64,000 bases of DNA from NCBI RefSeq assembly GCF_016093275.1, contig NZ_JAEDAK010000010.1, positions 1-64,000 on the forward strand, written 5' to 3'. The notes below the pieces were generated by a model, which was not told where the DNA came from, did not search any database, and saw nothing but the letters and a program-made list of their open reading frames with translations. The translations under genes were made by a program, and so were the position numbers. Positions 26,507 through 34,954 of this stretch are shown here, one piece after another (positions within the stretch are counted from its first letter, which is position 1; each line of letters begins with the position of its first letter). This DNA is from Inhella proteolytica (GTDB lineage Bacteria > Pseudomonadota > Gammaproteobacteria > Burkholderiales > Burkholderiaceae_C).

Positions 26507-27594
26507 GGGGTCTGGGGCTGGCCGGGCATGGCCTGGTCGGGGCTGGGTTGGGCGTGCTGGTCGAGCAGGCGGTCGGTCAGGGCGGCGGCCAGCCAGATGC
26601 CGACCAGGGTGAGCCAGGCGGTGAGCGAAAACACCGCGGCACCGGAAAGCCCGGCACCCACCGCGCAGCCGCCCGCCAGCATGCCGCCAAAACCCATCAG
26701 CACCGCGCCGGCCAGGTAGCGGCGCATGCTGGCGCCACCCTGGAAGCCTTCGAGCTTGAGCTCCCTGAAGGCGGCCGCGGCGACGAAGGCGCCCAGCACC
26801 ACGCCGACGATCAGGCCCATGTCGAAGTTCAGCGGCTTGCCGCCGGCGAACAGCACGCGCGTCAGCAGCTCGGCCGAGGGGCCGGTGAAGCTCATGGCCT
26901 GCACGGGTGTGGGGTCGAAGGCGATGCGGCCGAACTGCCAGGTGAAAGCCCAGGCCGCGGCGATCGTCAGGCCCACGGCGATGGCGCCGCCCCAGCCCCA
27001 GGCCGGCACGCGCTGCCTCCGTGCCCACAGCACGGCGGCGGCCAGCCACAGCACGCCAAAGGCGAGGGCAACACCATGGCCCAGTTGCCAGCGCGCCAGC
27101 AGGTCGCGCGTGGGGCCGCCTTCCACCGTCACCCAGGCCGTCAGCGCCTCTCGCAGCGGCGCCAGTGCACCCGTCCAGCTGGCCTGGGCGGTGACGGCGA
27201 ACACCAGCCCGGAGATGACCGAGCGCAGATTGCCTTGCGCGGCGAGCACCAGCAGGCGGCTGGAGCAGCCGCGCGCCAGGATCATGCCGGTGCCGAACAG
27301 CAGGCCGCCGATCAGCGCCCCGGAGATGCTGCCGCGCGCTGCGAGCTGGCGCGCCTCGCTGGCGTCGAATGCGCCCAGCAGCACCAGGGCCTGCGTGGCC
27401 ACCACGGCCGATCCGAAGGCGAACAGCCACACCGTGAGCTTGCCGCCTTGCTGGCCGCGCGCGAACTCGATGACCGCCGAGCGCAGGCAGAAGCGGCTGC
27501 GTTGCGCGAAGAAGCCGAACAAGGCGCCCAGCAGCAGCCCCCCGCCGGCCAGCGCGGCGGGCTCGCCCACGCGCTCCAGCAGGGCCTGCAGCAC
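26503..27594 (-). CDS. YeeE/YedE-family sulfur-compound transporter (TsuA-like)
   Basis: 363 residues with about nine or ten hydrophobic segments. The repeated Cys-containing signatures of the family are present: FFAQRSRFCLRSAV, GTGMILARGCSSR and GGMLAGGCAVGAG. In TsuA such cysteines relay thiosulfate through the membrane. It is encoded 1 bp after the GlcG/HbpS-like gene and overlaps the diheme cytochrome by 4 bp. It probably imports thiosulfate or another sulfane-sulfur compound, which suits the sox context. The substrate is inferred from the family. Confidence 0.87.
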   Translation of the reverse strand: MLQALLERVGEPAALAGGGLLLGALFGFFAQRSRFCLRSAVIEFARGQQGGKLTVWLFAFGSAVVATQALVLLGAFDASEARQLAARGSISGALIGGLLFGTGMILARGCSSRLLVLAAQGNLRSVISGLVFAVTAQASWTGALAPLREALTAWVTVEGGPTRDLLARWQLGHGVALAFGVLWLAAAVLWARRQRVPAWGWGGAIAVGLTIAAAWAFTWQFGRIAFDPTPVQAMSFTGPSAELLTRVLFAGGKPLNFDMGLIVGVVLGAFVAAAAFRELKLEGFQGGASMRRYLAGAVLMGFGGMLAGGCAVGAGLSGAAVFSLTAWLTLVGIWLAAALTDRLLDQHAQPSPDQAMPGQPQTP

Positions 27595-28104
27595 TCAGAG
27601 CTCCAGATCGCCCAGCACCGCCGCCACACCGGCCTTGGCGCAGGCGTCGTCGGCCTCGCCGCCCGGCGCGCCGGAGACGCCGATGGCACCGAGCACCGCG
27701 CCGCCGGCTTCAATCGGAAGGCCGCCGCCCACGGCCATCACCCGCGCGCGCTGGCGGATGCCGCTCATGGGCTGGCCCGCCTGGGTCTCGCGGGCCAGGT
27801 CGGTGGTGGATATGCGGAAGCTCGCCGCCGTCCAGGCCTTGTCGCTCGCCACCTCGGGGGTGTGGGCGCCGGCAAAGCGGTCGCGCAGCAGCACCTGCAG
27901 CAGGCCGGCGCGGTCCACCACGGCCACCGCGACCTGGTGGCCGTTCTTGCGGCATTGGGCCAGCGCGGCCTGGGCGGCCTTGAGTGCGGTTTCGGGGGTC
28001 ATCAGGCGCACGTCATGGTGCGCCGCAGGCTGAGCCTGCAGGGTGCCGGCGCACAGAAGGAGGCCGAGGGTCAGACCACGGAGACGCACAGGGGCTGGAT
28101 TCAT
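27595..28104 (-). CDS. GlcG/HbpS-family periplasmic protein
   Basis: 169 residues from an ATG overlapping the soxB stop by 4 bp (ATGA). The signal peptide is MNPAPVRLRGLTLGLLLCAG. The HbpS/GlcG fold is recognised by ALAQCRKNGHQVAVAVVDRAG, SDKAWTAASFR and GGLPIEAGGAVLGAIGVSG. Family members bind haem or small cofactors, and copies are found beside sox and other redox genes, but the role is undefined. A part in cytochrome or haem handling for the Sox system is a guess. Confidence 0.85.
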   Translation of the reverse strand: MNPAPVRLRGLTLGLLLCAGTLQAQPAAHHDVRLMTPETALKAAQAALAQCRKNGHQVAVAVVDRAGLLQVLLRDRFAGAHTPEVASDKAWTAASFRISTTDLARETQAGQPMSGIRQRARVMAVGGGLPIEAGGAVLGAIGVSGAPGGEADDACAKAGVAAVLGDLEL

Positions 28105-29837
28105 GGCATCACTCCCGGGTTGCCCGCCATGCCGATGAGGCGCGGGGTGTTGAGTCGGCGCGGCTTGACCTTGCCGCCCTGGGCGCGCAGCCAAGCCTCC
28201 ACATGCTCCCAAACCGGTTTGACGCCGGGCTGACTGCGCGCTTCCTCGGCCACCGGTGCCCAGCCGGCCACCTTGTAGCGCTTGGCGGCATCCAGGGGCT
28301 TGCCCCCCAGGCGCATGTCGTGGATGCGCTGGCCGGCGCGGGCCATGGGGTCGATGGCGTAGCTCAGGCCACCCACGCGCACCATGTCGCCGCCCTGCTG
28401 GTAGTAGGGGTCGGGGTTGAAGAGGTTGTCGGCCACGTCTTCCAGCACGGTCTTGATGAACTCGCCCGTCATCTCGGTCAGCGTGGCGTAGGGGTAGGTG
28501 ATGGCGAGCTGGTCCATCATCAGCTCGCGCGTGATCACCTCGCCCGGCAGCAGGCTGGTGCCCCAGCGGAAGCCGGGGCTGAAGGCGATCTCGGCGCCCT
28601 GGGTGTCCATCAGCGCGTCGCACAGCAGCTGGTCCCAGCTGCCGTTGAAGTTGCCGCGGCGGTAGAGCAGGCCTTCGGTCGTGGCCAGCGGCTGGGCCAG
28701 CCGGTCGGCGTAGGGCGCGCGGATCTTGTCGATCAGCGCCTGCATCTCGGCATCGGCCGGCAGCAGATTGCTGAACACGGGGAGCAGGCGGTAGCGGAAG
28801 TCGGCCAGCTTGCCGTCCTTCACCTCGAGATCCAGCACGCCGAGGAACTTGCCGTTGCTGCCGGCATTGGTCACCAGCGTGGTGCCGCCGGGGTTCTTGA
28901 CCGGAACGGCCATGGGCACGCCGTCGTGCGTGTGGCCGCCCAGGATGGCGTCGATGCCGCGCACGCGGCTGGCCATCTTCAGGTCCACGTCCATGCCGTT
29001 GTGGCTGAGCACCACCACCAGCTGGGCGCCCTTGCCGCGGGCCTCGTCCACCTGGCGCTGCAGGTTTTCGTCCTGGATGCCGAACTCCCAGTCGGCCACC
29101 AGGTAGCGCGGGTTGGCAATCGGCGTGTAAGGGAAGGCCTGGCCCACGATGGCCACCGGCACGCCGTTGATCTCGCGGATCACATAGGGCTTGAAGACCG
29201 GGTCGCCGAAGTCGTTCGTCTTGACGTTCTGCGCGACGAAGTCCACCTTGCCGGCGAAGTCCTTCTCGACGATTTCCTTGACGCGCTCCATGCCATAGGT
29301 GAACTCCCAGTGGCCGGTCATCACGTCCACGCCCAGCAGCTTGCAGGCGTCCACCATGTCCTGGGCGTTCGTCCACAAGCTGGTGGCGCTGCCCTGCCAG
29401 GTGTCGCCGCCGTCCAGCAGCAGGGCGCCGGGCCGGCTGGCGCGCAGGCGCTTCACCAGGGTGGCCAGGTGCGCGAAGCCGCCCACCTTGCCGTAGCGGC
29501 GTGAAGCCTTCTCGAAGTCCAGCGCCGTGTAGGCATGGGCCAGCGGGGTGCCGGGGCGCACGCCCACGCGCTTGAGCAGGGTTTCGCCCACCAGGTGCGG
29601 CAGCTGGCCCTGCATGGCGCCCACGCCCAGGTTGACGCTGGGCTCGCGGAAGCGGATGGGCAGCAGCTGCGCGTGGCAGTCCGTCATGTGCAGCAGCGAC
29701 ACATTGCCGAAGCGGGGCAACTCGTACAGGGCCTGGCCTGCGCTGGCGGCCTCGGCCTCCGCCCAGGGGCCCAGGGCCATGCCCGCGGCGCTGGCGCTGC
29801 CCAGCACCTGCAGGAACTCGCGCTTGGAGAGGTTCAT
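28101..29837 (-). CDS. soxB: SoxB thiosulfohydrolase
   Basis: 578 residues of the 5'-nucleotidase/metallophosphoesterase family. Metal-ligand motifs are HMTDCHAQL, DGGDTWQGSA, LSHNGMDVD and GGHTHDGVP, which bind two Mn in SoxB. The N-terminus MNLSKREFLQVLGSASAAG resembles a twin-arginine signal in which the pair reads Lys-Arg. SoxB removes sulfate from the sulfonate end of the Cys-S-S-SO3 adduct on SoxY. It is separated from soxX by a hairpin terminator, so its dose may be set apart from that of soxXA. Confidence 0.95.
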   Translation of the reverse strand: MNLSKREFLQVLGSASAAGMALGPWAEAEAASAGQALYELPRFGNVSLLHMTDCHAQLLPIRFREPSVNLGVGAMQGQLPHLVGETLLKRVGVRPGTPLAHAYTALDFEKASRRYGKVGGFAHLATLVKRLRASRPGALLLDGGDTWQGSATSLWTNAQDMVDACKLLGVDVMTGHWEFTYGMERVKEIVEKDFAGKVDFVAQNVKTNDFGDPVFKPYVIREINGVPVAIVGQAFPYTPIANPRYLVADWEFGIQDENLQRQVDEARGKGAQLVVVLSHNGMDVDLKMASRVRGIDAILGGHTHDGVPMAVPVKNPGGTTLVTNAGSNGKFLGVLDLEVKDGKLADFRYRLLPVFSNLLPADAEMQALIDKIRAPYADRLAQPLATTEGLLYRRGNFNGSWDQLLCDALMDTQGAEIAFSPGFRWGTSLLPGEVITRELMMDQLAITYPYATLTEMTGEFIKTVLEDVADNLFNPDPYYQQGGDMVRVGGLSYAIDPMARAGQRIHDMRLGGKPLDAAKRYKVAGWAPVAEEARSQPGVKPVWEHVEAWLRAQGGKVKPRRLNTPRLIGMAGNPGVMP

Positions 29838-29866
29838 GGTTCAGTCTTCACTGATATTTGAAGGGC

Positions 29867-29891
29867 AAAAAAAGCCCGGTCGCCCGGGCTT
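29867..29891 (-). terminator. Intrinsic terminator between soxX and soxB
   Basis: On the minus strand AAGCCCGG-GCGA-CCGGGCTT is followed by a T-tract (29873-29867). It lies 7 bp after the soxX stop and 30 bp before the soxB ATG, inside what looks like one sox operon. Confidence 0.85.
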
Positions 29892-29897
29892 GCTCGC

Positions 29898-30536
29898 TCA
29901 CTGGTTGACGGGCGACTTCGGGTCCAGCAGCAGCGCCATCAGGTCTTTGAGCTGGCCTTCGTCCAGCAGCTTGGCGTGGCCGAAGCGCGGCATGTTCGAG
30001 CAGGCCGAGTAGGCCTTGCTGTTCCACAGCTTGCCCCAGGTGTACTCGACGATGGGCTTGGCCGCCGGGTCGTCCGGGTTCAGCACGCCGCGCAGCTTGC
30101 CGTAGTTCCACAGGCTGGGGCCGATGGTGCCGAAGGAGATCTCCTTCTTGTCGATCTGGTGGCAGTTGTAGCAATTGCCGCCGTTCACCTTGGTCTCGAT
30201 GCTGGTGTCCGTCCAGGTCATGCCGCGGCCGTTCTGGGCCAGCGCTTCGCCACGCTTCCAGTCGCCCAGGTAACGGCCGTCGCTCGGGGGCTGGATGGTG
30301 GCTATCGCCTCCTTCTCGACCTGCTTGCTCACGGCATCGGTGGGCGGTTTGTCGCTGGAGCAGGCCGATTGGCCGAGGTCCTGGTTCAGGCGGTCGACCT
30401 TGGCGATGCCCTGGTCACGGAAGGAGGCCTTCATCATGGCCTGGGCCTGGCTGTCCAACTCGGCGGGGGAGGGCAGGCTGGCACAGGCGGCCAGCAGCAC
30501 GGCGCCGGCGCTGGCGAAGAGGATCGAGGTCTTCAT
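29898..30536 (-). CDS. soxX: SoxX monoheme cytochrome, lipoprotein form
   Basis: 212 residues. A lipobox (VLLAAC at about residues 13-18) suggests a lipid anchor, where many SoxX proteins have a plain signal peptide. An N-terminal domain of about 75 residues precedes the cytochrome. The haem motif is CYNCHQ and the axial Met is in ACSNMPRFG. SoxXA oxidatively couples thiosulfate to the Cys of SoxY. It is 10 bp downstream of soxA. The membrane anchor could hold the SoxXA pair at the inner or outer membrane. Confidence 0.93.
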   Translation of the reverse strand: MKTSILFASAGAVLLAACASLPSPAELDSQAQAMMKASFRDQGIAKVDRLNQDLGQSACSSDKPPTDAVSKQVEKEAIATIQPPSDGRYLGDWKRGEALAQNGRGMTWTDTSIETKVNGGNCYNCHQIDKKEISFGTIGPSLWNYGKLRGVLNPDDPAAKPIVEYTWGKLWNSKAYSACSNMPRFGHAKLLDEGQLKDLMALLLDPKSPVNQ

Positions 30537-30546
30537 CGGCGGCTCC

Positions 30547-31356
30547 TTAGCGCTTGATGCCGGGGGCGATGGATTCGGCGCCCTTGGCGTTCATGCCCAT
30601 GAAGCTGGCCAGGGCGATGGTCACCTCGGAGGCATAGCCGGGGTAGGGGAAGCGCTGCTGGCGGAAGCAGTCGTTCAGGCGGCGCTGCATGCTCCAGAGC
30701 TCGCCGCTGCTGACGCGGTAGGCCGGCCAGGCCGCAAAGCCCACGCCGTCGCCCGGGTTCTTGGTGAGGTTGGGCAGGTCCTGCAGGCGGATGCGCTTGC
30801 CGTCTTCACCGTGGCAGGACGCGCAGGAGAAATCGTGCGTGCCGCCCCGGTAGAAGAACGCCCGCTTGCCCAGCTCATAGAAGCGCTTCTCTTCGGGGTG
30901 GCTGGCCGGCAGGTTCATCTTCATGCCGCGCGAGGAAGCCGAGATCCAGGCCACCAGGGCCTCCATATTGGCCTGCTCGCCACGGCCGAAGCGCTCCTCG
31001 CTCACGGTCTTGGGGTCGATGCCCTGCAGGCGCTCCATGCAGGTGAGCAGGCGTGACTCCAGGTCCTGCACCTTGTTCGTGTCCGCAAACCAGCGCGGCA
31101 GCTCCACAAACGCGCCCTTCACCACCCCCGGGCCCTTGCCCAGGTCGCAGGCTTCCAGCGTGGCGTTCTTGGGCCCGCGCTTGCGTTTCCACAGGTCCTC
31201 CCCCTTGGCCTCGAAGAGCTCGGCCGGGTTGCCGTCTTCGAGCATCTTGCGGTACTCGGCAATGCCGTCCGCGGCGGATTTCTCTTGCGCGGGGGCGCTC
31301 ACCGCGATCAGGGCGATCGCACTGGCGGCGAGCACCGCAAAGGGCTTGTGCTGCAT
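30547..31356 (-). CDS. soxA: SoxA cytochrome (single-haem type)
   Basis: 269 residues with signal peptide MQHKPFAVLAASAIALIAVS. One haem motif is visible (CASCHG). The position of the second haem in diheme SoxA proteins has only ACDLG/LTCMERL, which probably form a disulfide. The active-site Cys that carries a persulfide and ligates the haem lies in NDCFRQQRFPYPG. With SoxX it forms the c-type cytochrome that attaches thiosulfate to SoxY. Confidence 0.93.
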   Translation of the reverse strand: MQHKPFAVLAASAIALIAVSAPAQEKSAADGIAEYRKMLEDGNPAELFEAKGEDLWKRKRGPKNATLEACDLGKGPGVVKGAFVELPRWFADTNKVQDLESRLLTCMERLQGIDPKTVSEERFGRGEQANMEALVAWISASSRGMKMNLPASHPEEKRFYELGKRAFFYRGGTHDFSCASCHGEDGKRIRLQDLPNLTKNPGDGVGFAAWPAYRVSSGELWSMQRRLNDCFRQQRFPYPGYASEVTIALASFMGMNAKGAESIAPGIKR

Positions 31357-31395
31357 CGGGGGGTCTCCTGCAGGGTGGGGGTGAAAGCGCGTTGC

Positions 31396-31707
31396 TCAGG
31401 ACACCACGGCTTCGTCGCTGCGGGTCTCGCCGCGGTTGTCCTTCCAGCTGATGGCGATCTTGTCGCCCGCCTTGGCGCCCTTGACGACGAATTGCAGGAA
31501 GGGGTTCTTGGACACCGAGGGCCCCCACTGCGCGCTCAGCACGGGCTTGCCGTTGTGGGTGGCGCTCACCTCCTGGATGAACCAGGCGGGGATGGGCTTG
31601 CCGGCGGCGTCCTTGCGCTGGCCGGTTTCCATTTCATGGGCCATCAGGACGCGGACGGTGGCTTTGTCGCCGGCGACTTGGGCGCGGATGCGCATCGGAT
31701 CGGGCAT
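31396..31707 (-). CDS. soxZ: SoxZ, partner of the sulfur carrier
   Basis: 103 residues, the normal SoxZ length, no signal peptide (it is exported with SoxY). Ig-like fold with DPMRIRAQVAGDKATVRVLM, GKPIPAWFIQEV and NPFLQFVVKGAKAGDKI. It forms the SoxYZ heterodimer that carries the substrate through the pathway. It lies directly downstream of soxY. Confidence 0.95.
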   Translation of the reverse strand: MPDPMRIRAQVAGDKATVRVLMAHEMETGQRKDAAGKPIPAWFIQEVSATHNGKPVLSAQWGPSVSKNPFLQFVVKGAKAGDKIAISWKDNRGETRSDEAVVS

Positions 31708-31767
31708 GGAGTGCTCCTTGAAATTGGGCGTTGGACTGGATCGGGTGGGTGGTGCGGCCAGCGGGGC

Positions 31768-32226
31768 TTAGCCCCCGCAGCCCCCCAGCGTCACCTTGAT
31801 CTCCTTCTGCGCAAACAGCACCTTGCCATCCGCCATCAGGGCCACGGCCAGCACGTTGGAGGACTGGCCCATCTTCACGCGGGTGTTGAAGCTGGCCTCC
31901 ACCGCGTCGCTCACCTCAAACACGGCGGCCAGGGTGCTGGGGTTCTTCTCCACCAGCACCGCCAGGCGTTTGACGCCAGGCAGCGCCGTGGCCACGCCCA
32001 CCGGCACCACGGCACCGTTCTCGGCGATGTCCGGCCCGGTGATGGTGACGTCCTTGCTCTCCGCCGGGGCGCCGCCGCCCAGGGCCTTGATGGCGTCGGC
32101 CACGGTCTTGGCCTCAAAGGCGGCCTGCGTCCAGGCCGCCTGGGCGGCCTGGGGCAGCAGGCCGGCGCCGGCCAGCAGGGCCATGACCTTGGCCGAGTCG
32201 GCCAGCAGCTTGCGTCGGGTGTGCAT
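31768..32226 (-). CDS. soxY: SoxY sulfur carrier
   Basis: 152 residues. A twin-arginine signal (TRRKLLADSAKVMALLAGAG) targets the SoxYZ pair to the periplasm. The swinging-arm C-terminus reads EIKVTLGGCGG, and its Cys bears the sulfur intermediates. It is separated from soxD by 76 bp that contain a candidate operator, so an internal promoter is likely. Confidence 0.95.
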   Translation of the reverse strand: MHTRRKLLADSAKVMALLAGAGLLPQAAQAAWTQAAFEAKTVADAIKALGGGAPAESKDVTITGPDIAENGAVVPVGVATALPGVKRLAVLVEKNPSTLAAVFEVSDAVEASFNTRVKMGQSSNVLAVALMADGKVLFAQKEIKVTLGGCGG

Positions 32227-32246
32227 GGGGTTCTCCTTGTTCAGCG

Positions 32247-32272
32247 CATGCTAATGAATTGATTCAGATCAT
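32247..32272. promoter_or_regulatory. Candidate repressor site between soxD and soxY
   Basis: CATGCTAATGAAT (32247-32259) differs by one base from the site upstream of the ArsR-family gene and runs into the dyad TGAAT-TG-ATTCA (32254-32265). In alphaproteobacteria the SoxR repressor of the ArsR family controls sox genes from intergenic sites within the cluster. Confidence 0.5.
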
Positions 32273-32302
32273 CACAAGCCGGGGTTATCTCGGGCTGTGG
32301 GT

Positions 32303-33361
32303 TCAGCGCTTGGCGCCCGCGGCAATCCAGGCGGCCAGCAGGGCGGCGTCGGCGTCGGGCAGGGTCTGCGGCGGCATCGGCACCGCGCCCCAGACGCCCT
32401 GGCCGCCGCTGCGGATCTTTTGCTGCAGATAGGCCTCCAGATCGCCGCGGCTGGCGTGCTTCTTGGCGATGGCATTGAAGGCCGGGCCGACGATGGGCTT
32501 GTCCACCCCGTGGCATGCGGTGCAGCTGTGCTGCGTGGCCTTGGCCAGGGCGGCGGCGTTGGGGGAAGGCGCGGCAGCGGCCGGCTTGGCCGGCGCCGGC
32601 AAACTGGGCGGGGCGCCGGCGGGGCGCGTGGTGTCCGCGCCGTGCTGGGCGCCCACTGCGCGGTTCTGCTCGGCCAGGTTGCCGTGGGCATTGCGGGCGT
32701 GCTCGGGCAGGAAGCTGGCCAGCTGCGGTTCGGGGCCGCAATCCTTCATGCAGGCCGTGGCCTGCACGTCGGGCTTGCCGCCATTGCCCGGGCTCTTGCC
32801 GGGCCACAGGCCGTGGTCGGTGCGCATGCCGTTGCGGTTGGGCAGGCGCTTTTGCACTTCGGCCATGTTCTGCTGGCTGAGCACGAAGTCGTCCGGCACC
32901 ACGCCGCCCAGATTGAGCAGGTAGGCGGTGACCGAGTAGACCTCGTCCGGCGTCAGCGACTTCGGTTGCGTCCACGGCATGGCGCGGTGGATGTAGTCCC
33001 ACAGCGTGGAGAGCGTGGAGAGCTTCATCAGCGTGGTGCGGCCGGGGAAGCTGGGGTCGGTCAGGCGTGCCACGCGGCCGCTGGCGATGTCTTCTTTGGT
33101 GGTGCCGCCCACCAGGGGGGCGAAGACCTCGTTGCTTTCGCCGAACACGCCGTGGCAGGACGCGCACTTGGCCTCCCACACCTCGGTGCCCTTGGCCACC
33201 GAGCCGGAGCCGGGCGGCAGGCCCTTGAAGTCGGGCCGCACGTCGATGTCCCAGGCCTTGATTTCCTTGGCCGTGGCCGGGCGGCCGACATTGGGGTAGG
33301 GCTGGGCGGCGGCGCTGCCGACGGCCAGCGCGATGAAGAGCTTAGCCAGCGAGCTGGACAT
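32303..33361 (-). CDS. soxD: SoxD diheme cytochrome c
   Basis: 352 residues from an ATG at 33361, inside the last 20 bp of soxC. The signal peptide is MSSSLAKLFIALAVGSAAAQ. The haem sites are CASCHGVFGE (N-terminal domain) and CTACHG (C-terminal domain), the latter followed by AVPMPPQTLPDADAAL. A Pro/Ala-rich linker joins the domains. SoxD takes the six electrons released when SoxC oxidises the sulfane sulfur on SoxY. Confidence 0.93.
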   Translation of the reverse strand: MSSSLAKLFIALAVGSAAAQPYPNVGRPATAKEIKAWDIDVRPDFKGLPPGSGSVAKGTEVWEAKCASCHGVFGESNEVFAPLVGGTTKEDIASGRVARLTDPSFPGRTTLMKLSTLSTLWDYIHRAMPWTQPKSLTPDEVYSVTAYLLNLGGVVPDDFVLSQQNMAEVQKRLPNRNGMRTDHGLWPGKSPGNGGKPDVQATACMKDCGPEPQLASFLPEHARNAHGNLAEQNRAVGAQHGADTTRPAGAPPSLPAPAKPAAAAPSPNAAALAKATQHSCTACHGVDKPIVGPAFNAIAKKHASRGDLEAYLQQKIRSGGQGVWGAVPMPPQTLPDADAALLAAWIAAGAKR

Positions 33362-34730
33362 TCTTGACCTCCCCGCTCTCCTGCACCAGCCAGGTCTGGA
33401 TGGCGTTGTTGTGATAGATCGAGCGCGTGCCGCGCACGGCGCGCAGCTGGCGGTAGCTGGGCTGCACATAGCCGGTCTCGTCCATGGCACGGCTCTGGAT
33501 CAGCGCGGGCTTGCCGTCCCACACCCAGTCGAGGTTGAAGCGCGTCAGGCACTTGCTGAGCACCGGGGTTTCCAGGCGCGCGCTGCGCCAGTTGCGGCCA
33601 CCGTCCACCGACACATCCACCCGTTTGATCTTGCCGCGCCCGCTCCAGGCCAGGCCGGTGATGTTGTAGAAGCCTTTGTCCAGCAGCACCTGGCCGCCCG
33701 AGGGCGTGGTCACCACCGATTTGCATTCCTGGATGCTGGTGTACTGGCGGTGGCGGCCGTCGGGCATCAGGTCGATGTAGTGCAGCACCTCGTCCTTGGC
33801 GCCGTAGGGCTGGTCGCCCACCTCGATGCGGCGCAGGTACTTCACCCAGCTCACGCCCTGCACGCCCGGCACCACCAGGCGCAGCGGGTAGCCGTTCTCG
33901 GGGCGCAGCATTTCGCCGTTCTGGCCGTAGGCCACCAGCACCTCGCCGGATTCGACCAGCTCCATCGGCAGCGTGCGCGTCATGCTGGAGCCGTCGGCGC
34001 CCTCGCCCAGCACGTAGCGGGCCTTTTTGTAGTCCACGCCGGCCATGTCGAACAGCAGCTTCAGCGGCACGCCGGTGAACTCGCTGCAGCTGAGCATGCC
34101 GTGCGAGTACTGGCAGGTGGGCACCGCCACATTGCCCCATTCCATGCCGGTGTTGGCGCCGCATTCGATGAAGTGGAAGCGGCTCACTGAGGGCAGGCGC
34201 ATCAGCTCGTCCAGCGTGAAGACCATCGGCTTCTTGAGCAGGCGCTCGTCCGAGCCATTGATCATCAGCCGGTGCTTGGAGGGGTCGATGTCCCACCAGC
34301 CCTGGTGGTGGCGCTCGAAGTGCAGCCCCGAGGGCGTGACGATGCCGAACAGCGATTGCAGTGGCGCGAAGGACACCGAGGCCTGCGTGGTCTGCGTCAG
34401 CCCCGGGCTCTGGCGGCGCTGCACATTGGCTTCGTACTTCGAGGGCTTGCCGTAGCCGTCCGTGGCCACCGGCTGGCCCAGGCCCCGGCTGTGCTCCGGC
34501 AGCTCCAGGATGTTGGGGTCGCCGCCCTGCGGGTCCACCGGGTTGGCGGTGGCCAGGGCGCGCGGGGCTGCTGCACTGGCGCCGGCCGCGCCGGCGGCCA
34601 CGAAGGCCTTGCGCAGGAAGTCGCGCCGGCCCTCCTTGGCCTCGGCAAAGACCTGGCGCACGCCATCGGCGTCGATGAAGTTCTCGGGGGCTTTGATCAG
34701 CCGGCCCTGGGGGCTTCGTTCGGGGCTCAC
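33342..34730 (-). CDS. soxC: SoxC sulfane dehydrogenase (molybdenum subunit)
   Basis: 462 residues of the sulfite-oxidase family. A twin-arginine signal lies around residue 35 (EGRRDFLRKAFVAAG). The molybdopterin domain contains FHFIECGANTGMEWG and CQYSHGMLSCSEFTGVPL, and the dimerisation domain has VDVSVDGGRNWRSA and ALIQSRAMDETGYVQPS. SoxCD oxidises the Cys-bound sulfane sulfur. Presence of soxCD means thiosulfate can be taken fully to sulfate without sulfur globules. It is the first gene of the sox operon, with a dyad 54 bp upstream. Confidence 0.95.
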   Translation of the reverse strand: MSPERSPQGRLIKAPENFIDADGVRQVFAEAKEGRRDFLRKAFVAAGAAGASAAAPRALATANPVDPQGGDPNILELPEHSRGLGQPVATDGYGKPSKYEANVQRRQSPGLTQTTQASVSFAPLQSLFGIVTPSGLHFERHHQGWWDIDPSKHRLMINGSDERLLKKPMVFTLDELMRLPSVSRFHFIECGANTGMEWGNVAVPTCQYSHGMLSCSEFTGVPLKLLFDMAGVDYKKARYVLGEGADGSSMTRTLPMELVESGEVLVAYGQNGEMLRPENGYPLRLVVPGVQGVSWVKYLRRIEVGDQPYGAKDEVLHYIDLMPDGRHRQYTSIQECKSVVTTPSGGQVLLDKGFYNITGLAWSGRGKIKRVDVSVDGGRNWRSARLETPVLSKCLTRFNLDWVWDGKPALIQSRAMDETGYVQPSYRQLRAVRGTRSIYHNNAIQTWLVQESGEVKNVQLAG

Positions 34731-34783
34731 GGGTGCTCCTGCTGTGCAGACCCGACCGCGCTTTGGGCTGGGACTGCTTGAAT

Positions 34784-34801
34784 CTGTATATCAGTGCATA
34801 C
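34784..34801. promoter_or_regulatory. TGTAT-N8-ATACA dyad upstream of soxC
   Basis: A perfect 5-bp inverted repeat with an 8-bp spacer, 54 bp upstream of the soxC ATG. The spacing equals that of the GAATA-N8-TATTC site before the SoxH-like gene, so the same repressor type could act here. Confidence 0.5.
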
Positions 34802-34926
34802 AAATATACGGGTACAGACGGCGCCTGTCAGTCAAGGGAAAACCCGCGCTCAGCGGGGCACTTGTCACGCGGGCTCGCTTGTCCTGGGGGGGGCCGAGCC
34901 CTTGCCGAACCGACCGGCCTTCGACA

Positions 34927-34946
34927 TACTGTATGCATACACAGTA
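34927..34946. promoter_or_regulatory. Perfect palindrome in front of the small plus-strand gene
   Basis: TACTGT-N8-ACAGTA encloses the perfect 12-bp palindrome TGTATGCATACA (34930-34941), 8 bp before the ATG at 34955. It repeats the TGTAT/ATACA half-sites of the soxC-side dyad. Confidence 0.5.
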
Positions 34947-34954
34947 CTGAAGTT

